A program made the translations under genes and the position numbers. 64,000 nucleotides of DNA from Weissella coleopterorum. GTDB lineage: Bacteria > Bacillota > Bacilli > Lactobacillales > Lactobacillaceae. The stretch lies in the NCBI RefSeq assembly GCF_011304355.1, contig NZ_CP049888.1, positions 930,001-994,000 on the forward strand. The letters run 5' to 3'. The notes beneath the pieces are model-generated. The model did not search any database. It worked only from the letters and a program-made list of their open reading frames with translations, and was not told the DNA's origin. Numbering within the stretch: the first letter of the stretch is position 1; the number at the start of each line of letters is the position of its first letter. Positions 54,749 through 64,000 of this stretch are shown here, one piece after another.

Positions 54749-55675
54749 TAATCCGAACACTTGAATAAAAAAATACCCATAGTAAATGTAGAATGGTTGT
54801 AACGACACAAACCATGAAAGGAAACATTTACTATGAGTACATCTACTTTATCACAATTTGAACGTGGAGCCATATATCAATTGTTAAAAGATGGTTATTC
54901 TCAAAATTCAATTGCTAAGAAACTTAATCGTTCTAAATCTACAATTAGTTATGAATTACACCGGATGAATAAATATGACCCTGTTTTGGCTCAAAGTGAT
55001 GCTAATTATAAACGCACTATGTGCGGACGAAAAACAACACTTACCCCCAAATACGCCATAATTATTAGTAATCATCTTCGATTGACTTGGTCTCCTGAAC
55101 AGATCGCTCTACATTTCAATCTATGTACTATGAAACACGTGGAACCTTTAAGATTGAGGCTACAATTGATCAAAAACCAGATAACGTTAATAAGAGAAAT
55201 GAATTTGGGCACTGGGAGGCAGATACTATTCTGTCATCTCGTGGTCAATCAAAACAATGTCTAGCTACCTTTGTGGAACGACGTAGTAGATTTATTTGGG
55301 CAATTAAAATTTCAGATCGTACCAAGAAATCTATGAATAAAGTTTTTTCAACCTTTATGAATCGATTTAGTTCAAGTATTGAATCTATTACGATTGATCA
55401 TGGGAAAGAATTTTCAGGCTATCAAGAGTTGAATAAAAACTACAATTTACCTGTATATTTTGGCCATCCTTATTCCCCATGGAAACGAGAATCAAATGAA
55501 TACTTTAATCGAAAATTGCGTTGATTTTTTCCTAAAAAGACTAATTTTAATCTTGTATCCGAGGACGAAATATTTGAAGCGCTTGAATTAATTAATAATA
55601 GGCCATTAAAAATATTGAGCGTAAATACTGCCATGTCTACATTTAGGAAATATTTTGATAGGTGTTCGGATTAAA
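54749..55675 (+). pseudogene. IS30-family element, inactivated
   Basis: Terminal repeats TAATCCGAACACTTG (left) and the inverse of ATAGGTGTTCGGATTAA (right) bound it. From ATG 54833 the N-terminal helix-turn-helix (SQFERGAIYQLLKDGYSQNSIAKKLNRSKSTISYEL) is intact to about 55120. An internal deletion with frame change joins it to the DDE domain (FGHWEADTILSS, ITIDHGKEFSGY, WKRESNEYFNRKLR). A TGA at 55522-55524 interrupts the end, and reading continues to about 55671. Confidence 0.82.
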
Positions 55676-55773
55676 GTTGCAATCTGCTTTATCATAATAT
55701 GTTTATGAAAAGAATTTAATTAACTAATAATATTATGATATACTTATTATAATTAATTTTGTCGGTTGAGCGT

Positions 55774-55822
55774 AAGCTTCAAGAATTGTTAGTCGGGGAA
55801 CTAACTTTTTTGAAGCTTTTTT
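55774..55822 (+). promoter_or_regulatory. Terminator-like leader hairpin before the antiporter
   Basis: Outer stem AAGCTTCAA (55774-55782) / TTGAAGCTT (55810-55818), inner stem GTTAGT (55788-55793) / ACTAAC (55800-55805), then four further T. It lies 17 bases before the antiporter ATG with no gene ending before it. It is a candidate attenuator or ion-responsive leader. Confidence 0.5.
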
Positions 55823-55838
55823 AATGCTAGGAGAAATC

Positions 55839-56801
55839 ATGGACTATCTATTATTGTTTTTGTTAATTATTGTTACAATTGTGCTTGGAAAAACAGGTAC
55901 ATACTTCGGGTTGTCTGAAGTAGTTGGACAATTATTATCTGGTCTCTTTTTAGGGACAAGTTTTTTGAATATAGTACACCCAAACGACTTAATTCATTTG
56001 ATTGCTGAGATAGGTGTTTTTCTATTGATGCTAAACTCAGGACTAGATTCTGACTTAAAAGAAATGAAAAAACATGTTAAAAATTCTTCTATGATTGCTG
56101 GGGCAGGAGTACTTTTGCCGGCTGTCACTTTCCCAATTGCATTTTTAGCACTTGGATATAGTATGCAAGTCTCAATTTTTTCTGGGGTAGTTTTTTCAGC
56201 AACATCGATTTCTATTACTTTAGCTGTTTTAGCTGAACAAAATAAACTAGCCACCCCAATGGGCGCAATTATTCTTTCAGCAGCTGTTTTGGATGATATT
56301 ATGGCTTTAACAGCAGCAACATTGTTCTTAATTTTTATTGGTGGAAGAACGTTAGGAATAAGCAATTTACTACCTTTATTTGCATTTGCATTGGGTTTGT
56401 TTTTGAGAAAATTTAATTTTTCTGAAGTACTTGGCCTTATGATTACAAAATCCGGAAATTGTTTTTTTTACCCCGTATTTTTTGGATCGATTGGGCTAGA
56501 GGTGTCAGTAAAGAGTCTAAATAATAAATTGTTGGCCGTCATAATATTTAGTGTACTAGCTATAATCACTAAATTCTATGGTTCATATATGGGAGCTAAG
56601 CTATCGGGACTTAATGTTAATATGTCAAACGCAATTGGATCGGGCATGATATCTAGAGGGGAGATGGCACTAGTTATTATCCAAATTGGGATATCATCGC
56701 GTATTCTTAATAAAGATACATCTTCAGAATTTATAGCCGCAGTAATCATCTCAACTGTAGTAGCTCCAATAATAATGAAACCATTATTTAAAAAAGTATA
56801 A
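55839..56801 (+). CDS. CPA2-family cation/proton antiporter (NapA-like)
   Basis: A 320-residue membrane protein with about 10-12 TM helices. The Kef/NapA signature segments include LSEVVGQLLSGLFLGTSF, GVFLLMLNSGLDSDLKEMKKH and FSATSISITLAVLAEQ, followed by AAVLDDIMAL, which holds the paired acidic LDD ion-binding residues. There is no C-terminal TrkA domain. It is slightly shorter than NapA (about 380). ATG 55839 follows TAGGAG; the frame from 55824 is an alternative. It stands alone among dead insertion sequences. Confidence 0.83.
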   Translation: MDYLLLFLLIIVTIVLGKTGTYFGLSEVVGQLLSGLFLGTSFLNIVHPNDLIHLIAEIGVFLLMLNSGLDSDLKEMKKHVKNSSMIAGAGVLLPAVTFPIAFLALGYSMQVSIFSGVVFSATSISITLAVLAEQNKLATPMGAIILSAAVLDDIMALTAATLFLIFIGGRTLGISNLLPLFAFALGLFLRKFNFSEVLGLMITKSGNCFFYPVFFGSIGLEVSVKSLNNKLLAVIIFSVLAIITKFYGSYMGAKLSGLNVNMSNAIGSGMISRGEMALVIIQIGISSRILNKDTSSEFIAAVIISTVVAPIIMKPLFKKV

Positions 56802-56816
56802 CTAAATGTATTTTTT

Positions 56817-56863
56817 GAGCTAAGCCTGAATTCTAAATTCGTTTGGCGACTGCTCTTTTTTGT
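56817..56863 (+). terminator. Terminator after the antiporter
   Basis: GAGC ... GCTC closes an inner GCCTGAATT / AATTCGTTTGGC fold, then six T. Confidence 0.6.
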
Positions 56864-57180
56864 AGCTTTTTATTATGGTTATAAAATATTATGCTAACAG
56901 ATATTACATATATTCCTGTTAAAGATACTTAGGTTTATCTAGCTAGTATCTTTAATCCCGTAACCCGACGGTTTATTTATTACAAATTTGGAAATCATAT
57001 GGCCAAGGAATTAGCAACTGGCTTTATTAATCAAGTTGCAGTAAAGCCTGTTAAACTAAGAATTATTCATAGAGATATGGGTTGTCAATATACCAGCGAT
57101 TTATTTGAAAGTACTTTAATGACGTTGGAAATTAAGCATTGAAAGCTTTCACTCAATTTTGAAACGTGAATACATTTTTA
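56862..57180 (+). mobile_element. Degenerate, deleted copy of the same IS3-family element
   Basis: It starts with the left-end/OrfA start (GCTTTTTATTATGGTTATAAAATATT), then jumps to OrfB at LTDITYIPVKDT. It continues with stops (KDT then TAG) through NPVTRR, AKELATGFINQVA and RDMGCQYTSDLFESTL to CGTGAATACATT. A second old insertion event of this family. Confidence 0.8.
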
Positions 57181-57189
57181 ACGCTCTAA

Positions 57190-58050
57190 TTTACACTTTA
57201 AGTGCAACAAAAAACCTCGTAATTAAAATTCTGTACAATGATGTTGACTAAAACATCTACTGAAAGGAATAAATTATGAGTTCTTATCGCCATATTACCA
57301 TAAGGAGAAAGAGAAAGTCTTTATATTATGCGACACGATTCTTTATCAATTAATTCCATTGCTAAAAGCCTCAATCGAACATCAACTATTTCTCGAGAAT
57401 TAAATCGAAACAAATATTCTACATCTAAAATCCAATCACGCTATCATACATACAAAACTCATTGTGGCATAAAGGCCATCATTAAGTAATTTGAAAGTAT
57501 TGCCATTAAATTATGACAATCGTGGAATTATCAAGAAACTCGTGAGAATATTAACATTTCAAATCCAATCAGTCAACGGCCTAAAGAAGCTAATCAACGT
57601 CAAGAAATCGGTCACTGAGAACTAGATACTGTGACTGGCAAAAAACAGTACATTCTTTTGTTGTAACGCTTGCTGATAGGAAATAAAGATATACTTTAGT
57701 TTAAAAACCTATCATGAAAAACTCAGAGCCCGTCACTAATCCTTATTAACCAACTTGCCCAAAAATAAGCTAAAGACGATCCCCTACGATAGGGTGGAAT
57801 GATTTTCCAGACATAATAAAATCACTAAGTACTTTAAAGCAGAGTTTTATTTTTCAAACCCACCGCCCCTTGGCAAAATAGGGACAAGTGAAAACAACAA
57901 TGGACTAATTCAAGAATATTTGCCTAAAAGAAAGGACATAAATAAAGCAAATGAAATATATGTTAATTGCTTCACAAAAAATTAAACAAGCAACCTAAAA
58001 AATGCTTAGGCTGTAAAACACCGTATGAGGTATTTTGTCAAAAATGGATA
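57190..58050 (+). pseudogene. Second IS30-family transposase remnant
   Basis: An IS30-type end (TTTACACTTTAAGTGCAACA) is followed by ATG 57275 and a broken reading with NSIAKSLNRTSTISRELNRNKYS-like and IGH-ELDTVTGK segments. It later gives YFKAEFYFSNPPPLGKIGTSENNNGLIQEYLPK and a C-terminal KLNKQPKKCLGCKTPYEVF. Many stops and frame changes make it dead. It is not the same IS30 type as the one at 54749. Confidence 0.72.
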
Positions 58051-58576
58051 GTCAAAATATGCACTACAATCATCATAAAGTTTTACTTGTTGATATTAAT
58101 GCGATCGATGTCGAAAATATTATTTTTTACATGTTAACATGAATACACGTGAAAAATTCATGATACTTTACATCATTACCAATATTTCTATGTCGTGATT
58201 CCAGAAGAACACGCCACGTTTAAGGTGGAAAATGGCTAAAAAGGTTCACCATAACCCAATTAAAAACGGGAATATTTAAAGTTACTAAACAAGATTTTAT
58301 TTCAGTTAATAGTGTTACAGAGTATTAATTGTAGAATCAACATAGTTTCAATTTTGACTAACAACACAAGATTGCAATTAATTTTACAATTCTACTTATT
58401 AGTTGCTACTAAGGTCTCTAGTTATTATTGCCCCATTAATTATTACCTACTGTATATGGTAATCAGAATTACTGCTGGAATTTGCATTATTATTAAAAAT
58501 TTTAAAAACACCTAAGAACAAAAATATTGCATTTAAAAGACCATATTTCTACAAAAGTGAGACACGGTACTTTAAA
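58051..58576. other. Gene-free degraded stretch
   Basis: Over 500 AT-rich bases with no ORF I can support. A 67-codon frame at 58312 has no ribosome site and low-complexity, TM-like composition, so I leave it out. Confidence 0.5.
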
Positions 58577-59695
58577 TTACCTAGAATTGAATTCATTTTG
58601 AATTGCGCTAACAATATTTCGAGCAGCATGGCCATCACCATAAGGGTTCTTAGCCATAGCCATCGTTTGATATATTTTAGGGTTTCCCAGCAGTTCCGTC
58701 ATAGCTTTCATAACAAATGACTCTTTGGTCCCAACTAATTTAAGTGTCCCAGCTTCCACTCCTTCAGGTCGCTCAGTAGTATCTCTTAGGACCAAAACAG
58801 GTTTACCTAATGAAGGCGCTTCTTCTTGAACCCCACCAGAATCCGTCATGATAAAGTAACTTTGGGCAGATAAATTATGAAAATCTATTACATCAAGTGG
58901 TTTGATTAAATGAATTCTTTCATGATTTCCTAAAACATCACGTGCAACTTTTTGAACAGACGGACTTAGATGAACGGGGTAGACAACTTCAATATCTGTA
59001 AAAGCATCAACAACTTTACGAATTGCCTGGAAAACTTGAAGCATAGGTACACCTTGATTTTCCCGCCGATGCATGGTCACTAAGATCATCTTATTATTAG
59101 AATCATTTAGTTTGAACATGCTATTGTTGTAATCATCATTTACAGTTTTCTTGAGCGCATCAATAGCAGTATTACCAGTAATATAAATATTGTTAGCAAT
59201 ATGATTCTCTTTAATCAAATTATCGTAACTCTGTTGCGTAGGAGCAAAATACATATCACTTAGTATATCAGTCATTTGACGGTTCATTTCTTCAGGAAAC
59301 GGACTATACTTATTCCATGTTCTTAACCCAGCTTCCACATGACCCAGCTTGATATGATGATAAAAGGCAGAGAGACTGGCCGCAAAACTTGTCGTTGTAT
59401 CACCATGTACTAAAATAATATCTGGTTTTTCTTGTTCAATAATTATATCTAATTGAACTAATATACGACTAGTTATTTGACTTAATGTTTGGTTAGCCTT
59501 CATAATATCAAGATCAAAATCAGGAGTGATTCTAAAGATATCTAAAACCTGATCTAACATTTGCCGATGCTGTGCCGTAATCACCGTAACACTCTCAAAA
59601 GCATCAGAGTTTTCTTTTAATTCTAAAATAATTGGAGCCATTTTTATGGCTTCAGGACGTGTACCAAAAATAGACATTACTTTAATTTTTTTCAT
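58577..59695 (-). CDS. wecB: UDP-N-acetylglucosamine 2-epimerase (non-hydrolysing)
   Basis: Converts UDP-GlcNAc to UDP-ManNAc for wall teichoic acid linkage units or surface polysaccharide. The 372-residue GT-B-like enzyme opens KVMSIFGTRPEAIKMAPII and has VHGDTTTSFAASLSAFYHHI, HVEAGLRTWNKYSPFPEEMNR and SYFIMTDSGGVQEEAPSLGKPVLVLRDTTERPEG. The start 59695 has GGAG nearby; an upstream ATG at 59710 is an alternative. It is transcribed away from the polysaccharide genes to its right and has no visible operon partner. Confidence 0.95.
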   Translation of the reverse strand: MKKIKVMSIFGTRPEAIKMAPIILELKENSDAFESVTVITAQHRQMLDQVLDIFRITPDFDLDIMKANQTLSQITSRILVQLDIIIEQEKPDIILVHGDTTTSFAASLSAFYHHIKLGHVEAGLRTWNKYSPFPEEMNRQMTDILSDMYFAPTQQSYDNLIKENHIANNIYITGNTAIDALKKTVNDDYNNSMFKLNDSNNKMILVTMHRRENQGVPMLQVFQAIRKVVDAFTDIEVVYPVHLSPSVQKVARDVLGNHERIHLIKPLDVIDFHNLSAQSYFIMTDSGGVQEEAPSLGKPVLVLRDTTERPEGVEAGTLKLVGTKESFVMKAMTELLGNPKIYQTMAMAKNPYGDGHAARNIVSAIQNEFNSR

Positions 59696-59826
59696 GATAT
59701 ATATCTCCATTTTTTTGACTAAATATATATATCATTATATAATTAACTTTATATATTTTAAAGCTTATAATTTGTTTTGAGTTACATATTTAAATTCATT
59801 CTAAATACGAAAAATGAGTAGTAATC

Positions 59827-60966
59827 ATGATCAAAAAAAACAAAATCGTAATATTAATGATAATTTTGGCTGTAACCGGCCTTTTTTTAAGTATAAAAAT
59901 TACGATGAAACATAGTAATACCGTAAGGACTGATAATATACCTTTAACTAAAAATATAAAATTAAATCAATATCCACAACAACAACAAAATTTAGTTAAC
60001 TTTATTAAAAAAAATCTGCTAACGAGCAATGGTATTTATACGAGCACTTTAGCCGTTGACAATGCTGATAGCAAGGACCATTTGGCAACTGGCAAGGAAA
60101 TGCTTACTGAATCTTCTGGAATCTGGTTACAATATTTAGTATCTGTTGACTCAAATGACTCAAAAAAATCATTTGAGAGCTTTTATAAAAATACGAAAGC
60201 AACCTTTTGGCGCAATAATCAATTTAATTATCGTTTTGACCCAATTAATAAAGAATTGTCGAGTGTAAATGCTACATTAGACGATTTAAGAATTGTAAAA
60301 TCATTAATTATGTATGATCAAAAATATAAAACCAATTTTTATGAAAAAGATATAAATGAAATATGCCAAAGTTTAAAAAAATCTGTCATAAAAAAAGATG
60401 TACTACTTGATTATTATGATCCTATTCTCAAAAAAGGGGCGGATGTAAGTAGCTTGGCATATTACGATTTAGCTACTTTAAAATTGTTAGAGCAGAATAG
60501 TCACAACCAAAAAATATATAAACACCAAGTTGAAATTGTCAAAGATGGTTATATTTCTGATGACTTCCCATTATATGCACGTAATTTTAATGTAAGTAGT
60601 GGTATTTATAGTTCTGATGATTTAAATACTTCAGAAGGCTTAGAGGTATTATTACACATGGCCCAAGTCGGAGAACTACGACCAACCAGTAAAAGATGGC
60701 TCATTGAAAGAGTAAATAATAATAATCTATTTAATGGTTATTCAATTAAGGGCACTCCTGTAAGTCATGAAACTTCAGTTGCTAATTATGCTTTAGCGGC
60801 CCAAATTTTTAAACTGACAAATGACAAAAAATCTTATGATAATGCAATGTCTATCATCTGGCAGAGCCAACTTAAAAGTGGGAAATATATCGGTGGATTG
60901 GGTGATGATAAAACCAAACAATTTTATTCATATAATAATTTAAATGCATTAATTGCGGCTGAATAA
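59827..60966 (+). CDS. Secreted GH8-like glycosidase (YdaJ/PssZ-like)
   Basis: A 379-residue protein with an N-terminal signal anchor (about 6-25) and an alpha/alpha-barrel of the GH8 type. The catalytic-acid position is Glu95 in LTESSGIWLQY and the conserved Asp pair is 152-153 in VNATLDDLRIVKSL. Similar proteins (B. subtilis YdaJ, Listeria PssZ) sit in c-di-GMP-controlled polysaccharide clusters and cut the polymer. Here it is followed by a GT-C-like protein and a YdaL-like protein, consistent with such a cluster. Confidence 0.7.
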   Translation: MIKKNKIVILMIILAVTGLFLSIKITMKHSNTVRTDNIPLTKNIKLNQYPQQQQNLVNFIKKNLLTSNGIYTSTLAVDNADSKDHLATGKEMLTESSGIWLQYLVSVDSNDSKKSFESFYKNTKATFWRNNQFNYRFDPINKELSSVNATLDDLRIVKSLIMYDQKYKTNFYEKDINEICQSLKKSVIKKDVLLDYYDPILKKGADVSSLAYYDLATLKLLEQNSHNQKIYKHQVEIVKDGYISDDFPLYARNFNVSSGIYSSDDLNTSEGLEVLLHMAQVGELRPTSKRWLIERVNNNNLFNGYSIKGTPVSHETSVANYALAAQIFKLTNDKKSYDNAMSIIWQSQLKSGKYIGGLGDDKTKQFYSYNNLNALIAAE

Positions 60967-60997
60967 AACATCAAACTTCAAGAGGTGTAGATTAATA

Positions 60998-62488
60998 ATG
61001 CGAACTAGGGTTAAAAAAAAATTTTTGAATTTTATGACACCTTCAATTTTAGCTCTAATTTTAACGATATCAATTGTTGGACCATTATTATTTAATAATT
61101 ATCCGAATGGTTATGCTGATAACGGCGATTTTTGGAGAGTTATTTATCAAAATGGTCTTTATCCATCGTTAAAGGATAATTCTGACACATATAAATTTGT
61201 CGTACAGCATTACAATATAATGCAATATTATAACGAACATCCAACTATCATTCATTCATCACAAAATTTATTCGTCCAAATTGCAATTTGGATTAATAAA
61301 ATCTTTTATAGTAAAACCATTTTTGATATTAGATTTATGGGGCTAGTATATTTTATACCTTTTTGTGGAGCTATTTACTTCTTGACAGAGGCATTGACTC
61401 TAGGCAAGAAAAATTTTACAAATTATGGAATTAGCATTTTAATTGTTTTTGTTTTTGCTGATTCTTCATTTACGCTCTACATGAATTCTTTATTCGCTGA
61501 AGCAGGGGGCTATATCTTGTTGATAATTGCCGTTGCCATGTTATTACTCTACAGTAGACAACGCTATCAGAAAAGATGGCCACTACTCTTAATATATTTT
61601 ATATGCACTATTTTATTTGTTTTCAATAAGCAACAGAATGCTCCTTTGGCCTTAAGTCTTGTTTTTATTTCCGTTAGCATCCTTCTAACTCAAAGACTGA
61701 AAAATCATCGTATTTACATAATTTCGGGAATACTTACAATCTTAACTATGGGAGTTATTACATTTCTTTTAATTCCAAAGGAATTCAATGATATTAATAT
61801 GTATCAAAGCTTTTCAAATGGTGTAGTTTTATATACAGATTCAGATCCCAGCAAACAAATTGAAAAAGAAGGTATTAATGGTCAGTTTGGTTTAACACGA
61901 GGAAGTGCCTATAATCCAAAAAACTATGCGGATATTAATCCACCCGCAGAATATACTCAGCAACATTTAACGAAAAAAATTAAAACTACATGGCTTATAA
62001 AATACTATCTAAAACACCTTAATCAATTCAATCGCCTACTAGACTTAGCAGCTCAAGATCTAATGATAACTCAGCCTCAAGCCGTTGGAGATTATACTAG
62101 ACAATCGGGTGCTAAGCCATACGCTCAAATTAAATTTTTTACTGGCTTTAGTACACTAATGAAGGCAATATTCCCACAAAAATTCACTTTCTTAATTTTA
62201 TTAACATTTACTTTAGCCTTCATTAATTCTGTAGCCATGTATGATGACTTTAAAAATAAAAATAGTCAAAACCCTGGTACAATTCGCTGGTTTATGATTA
62301 TGGGATTGATGAGTATGGCAATTGGAATTCCAATTATTTCAGTTATTGGAGATGGTGATGCTGATTTAGCAAAACACTTATTTTACGCTCCAGTTGCGAT
62401 TAATCTAATTTTAGTCATTATGATTGCAGATATACTCAATCATCAACTCTGGCATTTTAATCAACAAAGAGAAGAGAATTATGTTTAA
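60998..62488 (+). CDS. Multi-TM GT-C-like glycosyltransferase (WsfD-like)
   Basis: A 496-residue membrane protein with about 10-12 TM helices and a large loop (about 270-350). An acidic motif in the first external loop, YADNGDFWRVIYQNGLYP, resembles the NGDFxR region of WsfD-type glycan hexose transferases of the GT-C fold. Function is inferred: transfer of a sugar from a polyprenyl carrier to the exported polymer. ATG 60998 follows AAGAGGTG. Its end overlaps the next gene by 8 bases. Confidence 0.6.
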   Translation: MRTRVKKKFLNFMTPSILALILTISIVGPLLFNNYPNGYADNGDFWRVIYQNGLYPSLKDNSDTYKFVVQHYNIMQYYNEHPTIIHSSQNLFVQIAIWINKIFYSKTIFDIRFMGLVYFIPFCGAIYFLTEALTLGKKNFTNYGISILIVFVFADSSFTLYMNSLFAEAGGYILLIIAVAMLLLYSRQRYQKRWPLLLIYFICTILFVFNKQQNAPLALSLVFISVSILLTQRLKNHRIYIISGILTILTMGVITFLLIPKEFNDINMYQSFSNGVVLYTDSDPSKQIEKEGINGQFGLTRGSAYNPKNYADINPPAEYTQQHLTKKIKTTWLIKYYLKHLNQFNRLLDLAAQDLMITQPQAVGDYTRQSGAKPYAQIKFFTGFSTLMKAIFPQKFTFLILLTFTLAFINSVAMYDDFKNKNSQNPGTIRWFMIMGLMSMAIGIPIISVIGDGDADLAKHLFYAPVAINLILVIMIADILNHQLWHFNQQREENYV

Positions 62489-64000
62489 AAAAATATGGTT
62501 AATTTTAATTACATTAATTATGGGAATGTTTTTTTTCAATACCGTGGGTCATGCTGATGCCAATAATCCCCTAGTTTTATTGGTTTATGATTCTTATAAT
62601 ACTGACAATAACAAAGCAGATAATGCGTATTCTCTTAACCGATTATTAGTTAGTACAGGTTGTAATGTGAAAATGATTCCCATTAATGAGTATCACTCTG
62701 GAACCTTGGATAAGGGTGCTTATGATGGGGTTATCACCTTAATTAATTGGCCTGAACATGAACAAGATAATCAAAATCTTGTAAAGGACCGCTTAAAATT
62801 TAAAGGTATCCAAATTCATATCGGTGGAAATGTAAATTTAAATGAAATTAGTGCTATCAATGGTGTATTCCTCGATTATTATCAACGTGATTGGCTACTC
62901 ATTGATCAAACTCGAAAACTTGATCAGCATTTACCCCATTTAGATAAATTAACAGTATTTGATCAACTACCATCTGATACTAATACGATTGGATCCCTCA
63001 AAATACAAGGTCAAGATCGTTTATTCCCATATGGGGTTATGAGAAACAATCAAGCTTATGTTCCATATTATAATAGCAATGATGACAGTATCTTCTTAAT
63101 AGCATCATTAATTAAAACAATGTTTCATTTGCCAGATACATCAAGTAAGCCTCTACTAACCATTACCGGTGTTACCCCCTATACAGATTTAAATGTACTA
63201 AATGAACTTTCTACTTATTTTAAAAACTTCAATCAAACGTTCGCTATTTCAGTAAATATTCCAAATGATAACTTCGATTTATACGCTTATCAAAAATTTA
63301 GTAATGCATTGAATCTTGTAACGCAAAAAGGTGGGCTTATCTTCATTAAAAATCCATACGTAGGTGATAATGGACCGGCTAATAACACTATTGAAATGTT
63401 ACATAACCAAACACAAACCAGTGTTAACCATTTATTAGATCGAAATGTCTACCCAATTGGAGTAGGGTTGGATGAATATTGGTTACGTGATAAAACTTAT
63501 CGGCATGGATTTAGTAACATCTCTAATACACAAATATTATTTAATAATCCTTCCCAATTCGGGTTTGCACAGCAAGACGATTTTAGTAAGACAGTTAAAA
63601 ATTCATTTTACGCCGTAGATATGAACCAGATAAATTCAGACCATAGAGATATAACATTAAATAATAAAAATTTTAATTCAAATATACCTCTGGCCATAAC
63701 TTTTGATATGCCAAATAATTTAAAAGCATTGAATAAGCTTAAAAAGAACGTTGAGTCAATAAAATTCTCACTGTTTACTCATGATAGTTTAGATACTAAA
63801 TTATCTACAAAGGATCATGAAATTATGTTTTCAAATAACCAATACCTATTAGATGGACAACTAGCAGACCGTCATAATGTTGATATTAAAATTAAAAAAG
63901 CACCTAAATATCAACCTGTCAAAAATTGGGGTAATATTTTTTTCGAAGCTCAAAATAATATGATGTTAATATTTTTCATTATAACCTTTATTATCTTAGG
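62481..64000 (+). CDS. DUF2334/YdaL-like protein, partial at window end
   Basis: The reading frame is open from ATG 62481 to the last base, so at least 506 residues. It has a signal peptide (about 1-26), then a DUF2334 polysaccharide-deacetylase-like domain: LLVYDSYNTDNNKADNAYSLNRLL, LLTITGVTPYTDLNVLNELSTYF, FAISVNIPND and PIGVGLDEYWLRD. A TM segment begins near the edge (MMLIFFIITFIILG). The family is the YdaL type of the B. subtilis ydaJKLMN operon. A GT2, a membrane scaffold and possibly a c-di-GMP receptor would be expected beyond the edge. Confidence 0.75.
   Translation, partial: MFKKIWLILITLIMGMFFFNTVGHADANNPLVLLVYDSYNTDNNKADNAYSLNRLLVSTGCNVKMIPINEYHSGTLDKGAYDGVITLINWPEHEQDNQNLVKDRLKFKGIQIHIGGNVNLNEISAINGVFLDYYQRDWLLIDQTRKLDQHLPHLDKLTVFDQLPSDTNTIGSLKIQGQDRLFPYGVMRNNQAYVPYYNSNDDSIFLIASLIKTMFHLPDTSSKPLLTITGVTPYTDLNVLNELSTYFKNFNQTFAISVNIPNDNFDLYAYQKFSNALNLVTQKGGLIFIKNPYVGDNGPANNTIEMLHNQTQTSVNHLLDRNVYPIGVGLDEYWLRDKTYRHGFSNISNTQILFNNPSQFGFAQQDDFSKTVKNSFYAVDMNQINSDHRDITLNNKNFNSNIPLAITFDMPNNLKALNKLKKNVESIKFSLFTHDSLDTKLSTKDHEIMFSNNQYLLDGQLADRHNVDIKIKKAPKYQPVKNWGNIFFEAQNNMMLIFFIITFIIL

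Noticed and set aside
58312..58515. 67-codon ORF near the IS graveyard
   Set aside because: No ribosome site, low-complexity hydrophobic composition and surrounded by degraded sequence.

Overview
The window is low-GC Gram-positive DNA, most likely from a member of the Lactobacillaceae; the genus cannot be fixed by eye. Pointers are the strong Shine-Dalgarno sites, many short Rho-independent hairpins, a cysteine-free L33/S14 ribosomal pair, a second LepA-type GTPase, PepT/PepV peptidases, an ECF S component beside a vitamin-type kinase, a LytTR-DUF3021-ABC operon and IS3/IS30 elements. No rRNA, tRNA or CRISPR array was seen.

Layout. 0-5.4 kb: YidC, GMP reductase, a Y-family DNA polymerase broken by an in-frame stop with its YolD partner, and an MDR oxidoreductase. 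5.4-11.8 kb: a polysaccharide flippase, a NatAB-like ABC exporter, and a second ABC/LytTR/DUF3021 operon whose ATPase has an in-frame TAG. 11.9-26 kb: housekeeping genes (polA, ThiD/PdxK-like kinase, ECF S component, MFS, TPR protein, ndk, trmK, Nif3-like, pepT, rpmG-rpsN, nucleotidase, class II aldolase). 26-36 kb: a TetR-controlled ABC exporter, a RibD-like reductase, divergent LepA, an MFS pump, and a YfcC-type carrier with a PepV-like dipeptidase. 36-40.5 kb: a compact exopolysaccharide locus (PgaD-like membrane protein, processive GT2, membrane-anchored degenerate EAL protein, GH20 hexosaminidase). 40.7-47.6 kb: prolyl-tRNA editing protein, ClC channel, a decayed HrtBA-like ABC pair, and a CopY-controlled copper operon.

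47.6-58.5 kb is a mobile-element graveyard. It has two near-identical 1,321-bp IS3-family copies in opposite orientation flanking an LRR/MucBP sortase-anchored surface protein. Around them are remnants of the same IS, of an IS150-like element and of two IS30-like elements, with a CPA2 antiporter surviving among them. From 58.5 kb to the right edge is another polysaccharide region: UDP-GlcNAc 2-epimerase (minus strand), then a GH8-like protein, a GT-C-like membrane protein and the start of a DUF2334/YdaL-like gene. This recalls the Bacillus subtilis yda and Listeria pss clusters, which are controlled by cyclic di-GMP.

The most distinctive system is the 36.5-40.5 kb locus, which reads as a beta-linked amino-sugar polymer synthase with its own degenerate-EAL (probable c-di-GMP sensing) subunit and a dispersin-like hydrolase. 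The window also shows recent gene decay: three genes carry internal stops and a fourth carries two frame breaks. Several genes have candidate cis-regulatory leaders.
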